Source of the DNA: Haliotis asinina
Lineage: Eukaryota; Mollusca; Gastropoda; Lepetellida; Haliotidae
Assembly (NCBI RefSeq): GCF_037392515.1
Contig: NC_090290.1
Coordinates: 57,858,753 to 57,922,752 of the forward strand
Direction: 5' to 3'
Length of the DNA: 64,000 nt
Below the pieces are notes generated by a model. That model made no database searches and was not told the origin of the DNA. It saw nothing but the letters and a program-made list of their open reading frames with translations. Positions within the stretch are counted from its first letter, which is position 1. Each line of letters begins with the position of its first letter. Position numbers and translations under genes: made by a program. Positions 1-12,000 of the stretch are shown here, one piece after another.

Positions 1-149
1 CATAGTTTCTCGAAGTTCCAGCACCACACAAAAAAATAAACCCTAAACCGTTAAAGTCCAGAACATCAGTCAGTGCGAATAAACCTATCCCTAATTCTAA
101 TACAGGGTAACCAGTAGATACTTGTAGTCACATCCAGAACAAATATCTT

Positions 150-430
150 TAGTTACCTCCCTTACCAAAAATACCATCCAGATCAAGGTCAAACAGGTTA
201 AAACTACAGTCTTGGTAGGTACAGGTGCTACAGTTAGTTGTATTCACATGGAATTCCTTCACAAAATAGGAATTTCAGTGTCTGATTTACAACAGTCTGA
301 CTTAACTGAGAGATTAGGTGTAGGTGGCGAATGACATCGTGTCCTTGGGTCAGCTACCCTTGATATCATGTTAAGTATTCTCAAACATTTCATGTCTTTT
401 CCTCATTACATCATACTGTCATCCTTCACA
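150..430 (+). pseudogene. Decayed retroelement aspartic protease fragment
   Basis: The + strand reads a retropepsin-like stretch with VGTGATVSCI in place of the usual D-S/T-G-A core, followed about 40 residues later by an H-VLG-A-L pattern. A stop codon (TGA at about 332) interrupts it. It looks like a Ty3/gypsy-type Pol fragment. No reverse transcriptase is seen next to it. Confidence 0.55.
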
Positions 431-504
431 TGGAAGTTTTGCAGACTAACAAAGTTACCATAGATCTGTCAACACGAACAATCAGTCTTCATGATGGCTG
501 ATAA

Positions 505-625
505 ATGGTGAATGACTTAACCTGGTTTACACCCATCGCTGTACTGTCCAGCAGCACGTCGCCATCAACAAAGTCAACCTCAATACCCAAGTGGGCACCA
601 AGTACCTCAGACACCATAAACTTGT
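505..625 (-). mobile_element. Fragment of a restriction-endonuclease LINE
   Basis: Reverse-complement translation gives [20 protein letters not shown], nearly the same as the LINE in intron 12 at about 29835-29900. It is a short dead fragment of the same family in inverted orientation. Confidence 0.7.
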
Positions 626-848
626 TTTAAAGTTGGGTGTCATATGTTGGGAACAAATTTACAAAATGCCAAATGCAGGCGTTATAGTATATAGAGGATA
701 CTAAACGACCTTCCGTGTAATTTCACAGAAGCGAGTTTAGTATTCTCTTTATTACTTCCAACACGAACTGATCTTAGAAACTGCGACTACAGTGTGAGGA
801 CTCCCACTTTTCCACGAGTCAAACAAGGCCCACTGCGATAGTGGCATC

Positions 849-1000
849 AGCATTACGGCGCCTTTGCAATATTCCAGCAATATCATAGCAGGGGACACCA
901 GAAATGGTCTTTACACATTGTACCTGCGTGGGGAATCGAACCTGGATCTTCAGCGTCATGAACGGGCGCTTTAGCCTCAAGGGTATCCCCACCGTCCCCA
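849..1000 (-). mobile_element. tRNA-derived SINE (GGTTCGATTCC family)
   Basis: The minus strand carries a tRNA-like head with B box GGTTCGATTCCCC, then a body ending in ATATTGCTGGAATATTGCAAAG. Other copies in this window lie near 22955, 35863, 49098, 51775, 57210 (minus) and 19700, 55975 (plus). Confidence 0.7.
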
Positions 1001-1884
1001 TGACGCTGGGGATAGTCAAGGATCATAATCTGACCAATTCTGGAATTACTAGGCTACCTCAACGCCCAAGTAACAATATATAAATACTTTTAAAAAAGAA
1101 GTGGGAGAACTACTTAAGCATATTAGGGCCACGGTGAAAATGTTTTTGGTGTCACTGTCTCCTACGTAGGACTTAGTATCTGCCACGTAGTACTTAATAT
1201 ATCCTTTTAAAGGTTCGGATTATGAAGTGTGGTTATTAAATTCAGAAATGTTTGGTTATGCAGGACGTTAGGTAGCAGAAATGCACGTGTGTTACGTTTG
1301 GGTGACGTGGACCTTGATCTAATTGCAGTTATGAGTGTCCTCTTTCTCTCTCTCTCTCACACACACACAGATACACACACGCACGCATATACACCGACAG
1401 AGGAGGGGGAAAAAGTTTCTGATATAAAATTCTCGTCCTACGAAAGTTTTGCTTGTCTTCATATGAAGCTAGGTTGGATCAGATATAACGCTCGTTTGCG
1501 GTTTAATTTTTCGTAATGGTTTGCAAGTTGACTTGACTCTGGTGGAAAAGTGTTGAATGCGGCATAAAGCAAAACGGAATTGCAAAAGACTATCATTATA
1601 GTTGTTTGTATAAGTATAAGGATATAAGAACGCATAGATTGCCACCGACAGACACGTCTGTGCACGTAGATTATGACTAATGTGCAACGACCCCTGGAAT
1701 ACCCAGGGCACAGAAAAATGTAACGGACTGCAACATGTAACAGTAGTAAGTTGCAGCGCGTAACAATAGGGCAAACTGAACGGGAGACAGTAAAGTACAA
1801 CAGTCGGTCCAGCACATGAAAGTAATATGCAACAATTATACTACCCATCAAAGGTCTCACTTAAAACACCCACTATATGTTATA
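1001..1884. other. Non-coding stretch with CT/CA microsatellite
   Basis: No supportable gene. A (TC)n(AC)n microsatellite lies at about 1341-1391. An inverted outlying copy of the 21-bp satellite unit lies at about 1156-1200. Short open frames here lack family resemblance. Confidence 0.5.
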
Positions 1885-2280
1885 TATGTATACATGGTTA
1901 CAACGAAGCTGAAGTTCTCAACCAACTTGGGGGAAACAACTGCAAACATTATGCAGATTACCTGCACGAGGATGATTCATCACATTGCTGAAAAGCACGT
2001 GCAAATATCGTGCATGTGAACTGCTGCGTTTTGGTGTAAAGTGTTGATAAGAATTTGCCATTTTCACCGAGTTTAATCATTTGTTGAACGCATGACAATA
2101 ATCTTGTCAAACTTACGAATTTGTTTTGTTATACATCAGTTCATGTGTAAACAGTACCTTTAAACAATATGGAATACTTTGCAAAATTTAGTTTAGAACA
2201 GTTGACTGAAGTATGCAGTTACATTTACACTAGTGAGTCTCAACGTTTGATGGGTAGTACCGTTGAACACACGAGTCTAA
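1885..2280 (-). repeat. Dispersed repeat of unknown family, copy 1 (inverted)
   Basis: The reverse complement matches 40640-41080 and, less closely, 34930-35230. Shared landmarks are GTTGGTTCCCCCAAGTTAG and ACTTACTTCAATCAACTGTT. No coding potential is seen. Confidence 0.6.
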
Positions 2281-2294
2281 TGGTGAAGGAAACA

Positions 2295-2470
2295 GTAGAC
2301 TCTAAGAGTAAATGAAACACATGATAGTGGACTCTTAGAGTAAATGAAACACATGATAGTAGACTCTTAGAGTAAATGAAACACATGATAGTAGACTCTA
2401 ATGGTAAATATAACACATAACTGTAGACTCTAAACTTAAGGAAAACACATGGCTGTAATCTCTAAAACAG
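2295..2470 (+). repeat. 32-bp minisatellite, about 5 copies
   Basis: The unit begins GTAGACTCTAAGAGTAAATG and continues AAACACATGATA. The first three copies are near identical and later ones decay. Confidence 0.85.
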
Positions 2471-2574
2471 TGACTGAAACAGTCCAAAAGGAAATGGTTT
2501 CCATGTCTGGGGGGAACTAACTTCACCATTCCAGATTAACGTATAATACCATATATCGAGCATCTCCTACAGGT

Positions 2575-5500
2575 GATAATAAGTCCTACGTAGTTGATAA
2601 TAAGTCCTACGTAGGCGATAGTAGGTCCTACGTAGTTGATAATAAGTCCTACGTAGGAGATAGTAGGTCCTACGTAGGTGATAATAAGTCCTACGTAGGA
2701 GATAATAAGTCCTACGTAGGCGATAGTAGGTCCTACGTAGTTGATAATAAGTCCTACGTAGGAGATAGTAGGTCCTACGTAGGTGATAATAAGTCCTACG
2801 TAGGTGATAATAAGTCCTACGTAGGAGATAGTAGGTCCTACGTAGGTGATGATAAGTCCTACGTAGGTGATAATAAGTCCTACGTAGGCGATAGTAGGTC
2901 CTACGTAGGTGATGATAAGTCCTACGTAGGTGATAATAAGTCCTACGTAGGAGATAGTAGGTCCTACGTAGGTGATAATAAGTCCTACGTAGGTGATAAT
3001 AAGTCCTACGTAGGAGATAGTAGGTCCTACGTAGGTGATAATAAGTCCTACGTAGGTGATAATAAGTCCTACGTAGGAGATAGTAGGTCCTACGTAGGTG
3101 ATAATAAGTCCTACGTAGGCGATAATAAGTCCTACGTAGGAGATAGTAGGTCCTACGTAGGTGATGATAAGTCCTACGTAGGTGATAATAAGTCCTACGT
3201 AGGAGATAGTAGGTCCTACGTAGGTGATGATAAGTCCTACGTAGGTGATAATAAGTCCTACGTAGGAGATAGTAGGTCCTACGTAGGTGATAATAAGTCC
3301 TACGTAGGTGATAATAAGTCCTACGTAGGAGATAGTAGGTCCTACGTAGGTGATAATAAGTCCTACGTAGGCGATAATAAGTCCTACGTAGGTGATGATA
3401 AGTCCTACGTAGGTGATGATAAGTCCTACGTAGGCGATAATAAGTCCTACGTAGGAGATAGTAGGTCCTACGTAGGTGATGATAAGTCCTACGTAGGTGA
3501 TAATAAGTCCTACGTAGGAGATAGTAGGTCCTACGTAGGTGATGATAAGTCCTACGTAGGTGATAATAAGTCCTACGTAGGAGATAGTAGGTCCTACGTA
3601 GGTGATGATAAGTCCTACGTAGGTGATAATAAGTCCTACGTAGGCGATAATAAGTCCTACGTAGGCGATAATAAGTCCTACGTAGGTGATGATAAGTCCT
3701 ACGTAGGCGATAATAAGTCCTACGTAGGTGATAATAAGTCCTACGTAGGAGATAGTAGGTCCTACGTAGGTGATGATAAGTCCTACGTAGGTGATAATAA
3801 GTCCTACGTAGGAGATAGTAGGTCCTACGTAGGTGATGATAAGTCCTACGTAGGTGATAATAAGTCCTACGTAGGAGATAGTAGGTCCTACGTAGGTGAT
3901 GATAAGTCCTACGTAGGTGATAATAAGTCCTACGTAGGCGATAATAAGTCCTACGTAGGTGATAATAAGTCCTACGTAGGAGATAGTAGGTCCTACGTAG
4001 GTGATGATAAGTCCTACGTAGGTGATGATAAGTCCTACGTAGGAGATAGTAGGTCCTACGTAGGTGATAATAAGTCCTACGTAGGTGATAATAAGTCCTA
4101 CGTAGGTGATAATAAGTCCTACGTAGGAGATAGTAGGTCCTACGTAGGTGATAATAAGTCCTACGTAGGTGATGATAAGTCCTACGTAGGTGATGATAAG
4201 TCCTACGTAGGAGATAGTAGGTCCTACGTAGGTGATAATAAGTCCTACGTAGGTGATGATAAGTCCTACGTAGGTGATAATAAGTCCTACGTAGGAGATA
4301 GTAGGTCCTACGTAGGTGATGATAAGTCCTACGTAGGTGATGATAAGTCCTACGTAGGTGATGATAAGTCCTACGTAGGTGATGATAAGTCCTACGTAGG
4401 AGATAGTAGGTCCTACGTAGGCGATAATAAGTCCTACGTAGGTGATGATAAGTCCTACGTAGGTGATAATAAGTCCTACGTAGGTGATGATAAGTCCTAC
4501 GTAGGCGATAATAAGTCCTACGTAGGAGATAGTAGGTCCTACGTAGGTGATGATAAGTCCTACGTAGGTGATAATAAGTCCTACGTAGGAGATAGTAGGT
4601 CCTACGTAGGTGATGATAAGTCCTACGTAGGTGATAATAAGTCCTACGTAGGAGATAGTAGGTCCTACGTAGGTGATGATAAGTCCTACGTAGGTGATAA
4701 TAAGTCCTACGTAGGCGATAATAAGTCCTACGTAGGTGATGATAAGTCCTACGTAGGTGATAATAAGTCCTACGTAGGTGATGATAAGTCCTACGTAGGT
4801 GATGATAAGTCCTACGTAGGTGATGATAAGTCCTACGTAGGTGATAATAGGTCCTACGTAGGTGATGATAAGTCCTACGTAGGTGATGATAAGTCCTACG
4901 TAGGTGATAATAAGTCCTACGTAGGAGATAGTAGGTCCTACGTAGGTGATGATAAGTCCTACGTAGGTGATAATAAGTCCTACGTAGGCGATAATAAGTC
5001 CTACGTAGGTGATGATAAGTCCTACGTAGGTGATGATAAGTCCTACGTAGGAGATAGTAGGTCCTACGTAGGTGATAATAAGTCCTACGTAGGTGATAAT
5101 AAGTCCTACGTAGGCGATAATAAGTCCTACGTAGGTGATGATAAGTCCTACGTAGGTGATGATAAGTCCTACGTAGGTGATGATAAGTCCTACGTAGGAG
5201 ATAGTAGGTCCTACGTAGGTGATGATAAGTCCTACGTAGGTGATGATAAGTCCTACGTAGGCGATAGTAGGTCCTACGTAGGTGATGATAAGTCCTACGT
5301 AGGAGATAGTAGGTCCTACGTAGGTGATGATAAGTCCTACGTAGGTGATGATAAGTCCTACGTAGGTGATAATAAGTCCTACGTAGGAGATAGTAAGTCC
5401 TACGTAGGTGATAATAAGTCCTACGTAGGTGATGATAAGTCCTACGTAGGTGATGATAAGTCCTACGTAGGAGATAGTAGGTCCTACGTAGGTGATGATA

Positions 5501-6321
5501 AGTCCTACGTAGGTGATAATAAGTCCTACGTAGGTGATAGTAGGTCCTACGTAGGTGATGATAATTCCTACGTAGGTGATGATAAGTCCTACGTAGGAGA
5601 TAATAAGTCCTACGTAGGAGATAGTAGGTCCTACGTAGGTGATGATAAGTCCTACGTAGGTGATGATAAGTCCTACGTAGGAGATAATAAGTCCTACGTA
5701 GGTGATAATAAGTCCTACGTAGGAGATAATAAGTCCTACGTAGGTGATAATAAGTCCTACGTAGGAGATAATAAGTCCTACGTAGGAGATAATAAGTCCT
5801 ACGTAGGTGATAATAAGTCCTACGTAGGAGATAATAAGTCCTACGTAGGTGATGATAAGTCCTACGTAGGTGATAATAAGTCCTACGTAGGAGATAATAA
5901 GTCCTACGTAGGTGATAATAAGTCCTACGTAGGTGATAATAAGTCCTACGTAGGAGATAGTAGGTCCTACGTAGGTGATAATAAGTCCTACGTAGGAGAT
6001 AATAAGTCCTACGTAGGTGATAATAAGTCCTACGTAGGTGATAATAAGTCCTACGTAGGTGATGATAAGTCCTACGTAGGTGATGATAAGTCCTACGTAG
6101 GAGATAGTAGGTCCTACGTAGGTGATAATAAGTCCTACGTAGGAGATAGTAGGTCCTACGTAGGTGATAATAAGTCCTACGTAGGAGATAATAAGTCCTA
6201 CGTAGGTGATAATAAGTCCTACGTAGGCGATAATAAGTCCTACGTAGGTGATAATAAGTCCTACGTAGGAGATAGTAGGTCCTACGTAGGTGATGATAAG
6301 TCCTACGTAGGCGATAGTAGG
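2575..6321 (+). repeat. 21-bp palindrome-bearing minisatellite, 178 units
   Basis: The unit is GATAATAAGTCCTACGTAGG plus one variable base (T, A or C). GAT at 2575 and the last GAT at 6313 are 3738 bp apart, exactly 178 x 21, so there is no net indel. Three unit types alternate (GATAATAAG, GATGATAAG, GATAGTAGG). Each holds the palindrome CCTACGTAGG. One forward frame (D-N/D/S-K/R-SYVG repeated) has no stop from 2521 to TAA at 6340 but contains no ATG. Most likely a non-coding minisatellite. Confidence 0.95.
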
Positions 6322-6342
6322 ACAGTAACTGTAAGTAAATAA

Positions 6343-7413
6343 CTTAGAAATTTAATTTTGGGTCGGTGTTGATTCCGTGCGGTAGAGCGTCTGCCTACGG
6401 ATGAGAGATTTGCGGTTTCAAACCCGCTTCGGAAAACCTTTGTATTGTGACTTTAATCTTGAACGATATTTTTCAATTGATTTCAAACACTCTAGGAAGC
6501 GGTCTTACTAACGAAAAGTAAAATCTGGGAAGCGGTCTTACTAAAGAAAAGTAGAAAAGTAAAACCTGTCCCGCCAAAATAAAAACCTCAAATGCGGTTA
6601 TTCTGGTAAAACAAGAGATGACCTAATATAAAGTGAGGTGTGGTGTAGGATGGTAACCTCATCTGTAAAACCTCAACGACGTTAAAGAAAACAAGAAGCT
6701 AAAGGTTAACGACCGTGACTAATGCTATCATTACAGAAATGTCCACTTCATCAACATCGTATATGTTTGTTGTTATACACTCCAGTCACCAATAAAACAG
6801 AGAGGGAGAGAGAAAGAGAGACAGAGAGAGAGAGAGAGAGAAAGAGAGAGAACTGTAATTTATTGGATTAACACTACTCGCCTGTTCACAACAGCTATTC
6901 AGGCAATATATCCCAGTTCTGTATTACAATATATACAATATCAACTGTGTTTATTGTGTTGTTGTGTCGATGTTATTAGCTGTGCAGACGGGCAGTTTTT
7001 GTCCTTACATCTGTGCGTTGTCCTCAGCTGTAAGCATTGTCCTTAATTTAATGTACACAACACCTGCTTATTGGTTTATGCGAACCGAATCACGGATGAC
7101 CGCAATCAGTATTTGTATCAAAACAGGCTAGAGATAAAAGCTTTTGTAGATCTCTTCTCTCACACAGGTAGCATATATGTACCTCCCGTCATTTTCCCTG
7201 CTACACCATTGTGCCATTTAATCAGTTAACACCTTTCAGTGCCGGAAGGTCTCATTCCGGACGAGGGAGGATCTGAATAACCTCAGCAGGAAGGGGATCT
7301 GGGATCTGGAATCTGGGGTGATGGGAACAGAAGCTCTGGGTCGTCAGTGAGTGGATGATTACCTATTTGTCGTACGTCATATCTGTGTGAATACAAAATT
7401 CTTGAGCCACGTC
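6343..7413. other. Region upstream of the White-like gene
   Basis: Holds a tRNA-like SINE head at about 6365-6440 (GCGGTAGAGCGTCTGCC, then a degenerate B box GGTTTCAAACC), a GA microsatellite at about 6796-6852, and unique AT-rich sequence. The promoter and 5' untranslated exon presumably lie here or further upstream, but no TATA box or initiator can be assigned. Confidence 0.4.
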
Positions 7414-7702
7414 ATGCACGACACAGAAACGGTCAAGTTATTAAATGGACAGGCGTGTTACGACCGAGACCTGGACTCTGACCTTCCTTCAAGTGAGTAC
7501 AGCGGATCAGTCTCCAGGAGAGGGGAGGGGTTCGGTGGTTCGTACGGCACATTTGGGGGTGCATCAGATCCTCACAGCCGCCAAGGAATGGAGCGCATCT
7601 CTCTAACGTGGGAGAATATCAGCGTCAGCGTCAGCATGGACAAACGGAGGTTCTTTCGTCAAGAAAAACAAACTTGGAATCAAAAACAGATTTTAAGAAA
7701 TG
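7414..7702 (+). CDS. White-like exon 1 (residues 1-96 plus one base)
   Basis: Encodes a polar, Gly/Ser-rich N-terminal tail, then the start of the ATPase domain ([10 protein letters not shown]). ATG has G at -3. The exon ends AAT G before gtaaat. The upstream 5' untranslated part cannot be fixed from sequence. Confidence 0.88.
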
Positions 7703-8986
7703 GTAAATAGAGTCATCCGTTGTGATAAAAAGATAATTTTACCCTAGCGTCTCGTCATCAAGTTGATATGCTAAAACAGCGACGACGTTGAGACTGTGTT
7801 CATCAGAGACCATATATCTGTACATGTATATCAACCTTAAATATTCTTCCTTTGTTTTCAGTTTGTAAGCAGTCATAAATATTCTAAGATACGTCGGTGA
7901 AAGATCAAAGGCACCAACAGTATTTTATCAGACGATGAAGAATGCGTTTTGCATTACGTTACAACGTATAGGCGTTAGAGGCCATTCTAGTCTGCCCCCT
8001 TGGTAACCGACGCCATGATGCATGTCAGTTGTCATCGCCTCGTACAGTCTTCTACAGCACCGCGTCTCTAGTTTTTTCAGTTGCTTCACACAGCTAACAT
8101 CACTGCCGGAAACATTACGTTTATGTTTTTCGACGGAATAAATGTCTCAGATCGAGTCACAATTTAACAGCGACAGGGCAGCGCTCTTAATGTTTACATC
8201 CCCACAATGCAACCGTGCAATGTAACGTGACTAGCGTCGTCTGGATATACTCATCTAAACTTACGTCGGTAGTAGAAATGCGACATTTGTATTTCTCCGT
8301 ATGATTTACTTTAATCATAGATGCAATTAAGCTAATTTGAAGAATTGTGAAGATACTTAACCCGAACGTATACCGTTATAAAACTGTTTATCATTTTTGA
8401 CATTTGTTTTTCTTGTAATGTGCGCCTTAACGTAGGGAGTTAACAGAACAGCGATTCAGTTACCCCTGAACGAGGATTATTGATTTAGGCCACCGACTTC
8501 ATCGCTTTTGCTTGTTTTGAGCCTCACATTTATCGTAATAAAATAACGCCATCTTAGAAAAGAAATACAGTTCGTCCTAGCACCATGTATAGTGTAATAA
8601 AGCACGCTTTCGTCCGGATTTTAAGCTATTGCAGCGTTATAACACTCGGATGCATGCGTCCTTGTGAGTTAACTATATATCGACTCAAAATAATAGATAT
8701 GTTATAAAAGTTAACATCGATATTATGAACCGAGCAGTTAAGCATTCTCTGATGTTTCAGTGACAGGTGCTGCGAGACCAGGAACATTGCTAGCTATCAT
8801 GGGGTCCAGGTGAGAACGAGTTTGGTTCCACGCTTAGAACAGTTGTCAGAGACCGTTCATAATCTGTGACTAGTGGTGGTGATTATGTCACGGATGGGTG
8901 GGGTCGGTGTTGTTTCACCCACTTTGTTTTTTGGGAGGTTTAAATCTCAGAGTTGTATTCAACTTAGGACACAAATCTCTGTTATT

Positions 8987-9026
<40 letters not shown>

Positions 9027-12000
9027 CGTGCGTGCGCGCGTGTATGTGTGTTAAGCACTCTACATGCTTTTCTATAAAAATCAGTGTCACCCCCACCTAT
9101 AAGACACAGCGAATTTCAGCACCTTCCCTGACTTGGACAATAGAACAACAGTTCCACTCTGTAACAAGCAGATGCACCATGGTAATTTTGTCAACTCCGA
9201 GTGTAATTCCGAAGTGAATTGTGTATGTTTTTTTTAAGTGGAGAGGTGACCTGATAAAACACCTCATCGAGCTGAGTCTACTGCCTAGATTCCCTGACAG
9301 AAAGAAGGTGTATATCTCACCGACTGCTGGGTCGTGTTATGGAGTCCACCTTACAGACTCCTCTCTTTAAGTAGAGTCTATATGAGGTGTCTGCACAGTG
9401 CAGATAATTGCCTTCACATGCATTATCAACCTTCACCACTTCAGTAGGAATATAACCGGCGTTGTTAGTGACAATACCCAAACTGTAGGTGTGTACTTTC
9501 TTTTGTATGTTAACTTAGCACAGTGGAGTGTTCGAATCCCTTAGAGCTCTTTCCAAAAAGTGAAATTCGGCCACCGTTGAGCGAAGTTCTGTCGAATGTG
9601 CCGTATTTCCTCAATAAGCGCCCGGGCGCTCATGCTTTTCAACGGAACTCCAGATCCAGCGCTAAATAGAAGCCCTGAGCTTACTGCGCATAGTCGCTAT
9701 AAATAACTTTATCTTAAACCGCTGCTTTAGCCCCGGCGCTTATTAGAGATCCGGCGCTTATTAGAGACCCTGCACTTGATAGAGGAAATACGGTATTTGT
9801 GTTAGTCTGCTCCAGTTGTTTCTGTTTCGCTTTTTCCACCCGTCCCAAATTTCGAATCGGCCGTGTTTTTTTCAAATTCTACTCATCCTCACCCTCCCAG
9901 CTTCTGTTGAAATATACGGTAGGGTGTGATATAGAAATATTCTTTCTTTCATTCTTTCCGCCCGTCCGTTCTTCTGTCTGGTCCGGATTATTCACAGCCG
10001 CGATATAGCCACATAGCTTGAACGTTGCCCAGAGCGGCGTTAAACAACAAAGTAAATAAAGCGTGCAAACAATGATGGAATGTGTGTTTGTTTGTTCAAT
10101 TCACAGCGGCGCTGGCAAATCGACTCTGATGAACGTCCTTACGTGTAGGAACACCGCGCAGTACATCACAGAGGGTGTCGTGAAGGTCAACGGTGTAGAC
10201 GTTGGCCACGGCATCAAGAACATCTCCGCCTACGTCCAGCAGGATGAGCTTTTCATCGGCACTCTCACAGTTAGGGAGCATCTTACATTCAGGGTTGGTT
10301 GCATGTTGACGTCATATGACTTAACCCCCTGGATGCCGAGTTTTTTTTCAGGCGCACATTTTCATAAGGTTTGAAAAGTGAACGTTGTGCGAGATTTGCG
10401 CTCGCGTGGTCCTGGATCTGCGTACGGCTATGAAATTGCACAGACATGTAGAATATTTAATTTCCTATCCGTTGGTATAAATATAATTGCGACTACCTCA
10501 GGGGTTTGAGAAATAGACACTGCTAAAAGTTGTCCAAAACTTTTGTGTGTGTTCAAAAACAGTAAATTTCTCAGTTTTTTATCGTGCACCAATAAAAGCA
10601 CTCTGCTACGATTTTTTTAATTTGGCATCTTTACGGAAAGTGTGAGCGAAGAAAATACAGCTTGATATCTGAACGACATAAGTGTATATGAAATGGATGA
10701 ATGTGCTAATGCATAACGTCCTACTCACAAAATCAAAAATGACCCGCAATAACTGTCAAAAATCGATTTTCTACTATGACGTCAAACGTCGACAGAGAGG
10801 TCATGCACGTATAAAGGTAAGGGGGCATAACTCAGCTATGGTTTACATTAGGTCAATGTAACTCCGATCACATGGAGAGAATTTGCTGTGGATATGGACA
10901 GTATATTTTCGTGATGTTTTGTTCACAGTGAACCAAACTATTCCAATACAAATGTCCCCAATGTGAGAGGATACCTTCTGGTAGTTTCACAATTTGTAAG
11001 AAAAGATGCAAGTGTACTACATCAAAAAGAAGGCAATAGCGATTTGGATGTCCCTATCCGATACATATTTTAGTTCTTAGATTCCCATATTCTCCTGTTT
11101 GTGTATATGTATTTTTATTAATTTTCCATCATTATTAACGGAGTAACAGCCACATATTCAAACGTAATGAAATAACTGAAGATAATGCGACATTTTAGTT
11201 GACGTCACGGCATGTTTTGTGCATTTTGTGACGTCAGAAAAATTCTACTCTGGTTGCTGATTAGGATATATCTAACCTAATTTCTACTCAATGTGTAAAA
11301 GATCTCGGCTTCTGTGTCAGAATTCAACACTTTTTAGCCAAAATATGAAATGAATGGTTTTATCAATGAAATAGTGTCCTGATTATATCCACATTTACAC
11401 GGTTTTACTACATATCTTATTGTGAGCAACACGCGCACCTGTCTAGCATCAATTTAGCGTAAATGAAAATTTCACAACACCTGAATATTCATTGAGTATT
11501 CATTTAGGAAAAAGACTTTTCTTCTCATGATTATGAAATCAATTCCCTTCATAAGTATGCAATGAAAAGTACAAAGAGATCGCTTTTTCAGTAAAGAAGT
11601 ATTAGAAAATGGACGTAAGGCTTGTCCAAATTAAGACTTGACCTGATTTATATATTTTTAACAATTTCCGTATAAATATTGTTTGAGTTAGACATTCTGC
11701 CATCAGATATATTTTAATCGCATTTGAATTGACTTTATTATCGAAAAACAATGATAATGAATCATGAAACGTTTTGACAAACTCGCACCTGGTCAATTAA
11801 TATTCATAACAGTTTTGTCTATAAAAACGACACAAACCAATACAATGAACAAGACAATTCCTTTAAATAGTAGTATGTGTGCCCCTACATTTGATAAAAT
11901 GTACAAATCATTTTCATTAATATTATCCGTTTTACTTATAAGTTGGAAGTAAATCGCTGTTTATTAACCTGTTCATATGAAACTGCAATATTTGTCCCAT

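Noticed and set aside
1229..1860. Overlapping open frames of 95-133 codons
   Set aside because: They run through microsatellite and AT-rich sequence on both strands with no motif.
2575..6321. CRISPR array
   Set aside because: Eukaryotic context, no unique spacers, units directly adjacent and no cas genes.
6365..6440. Functional tRNA gene
   Set aside because: D-arm and B-box-like strings are present, but the acceptor and anticodon stems do not pair well; better read as a SINE head.
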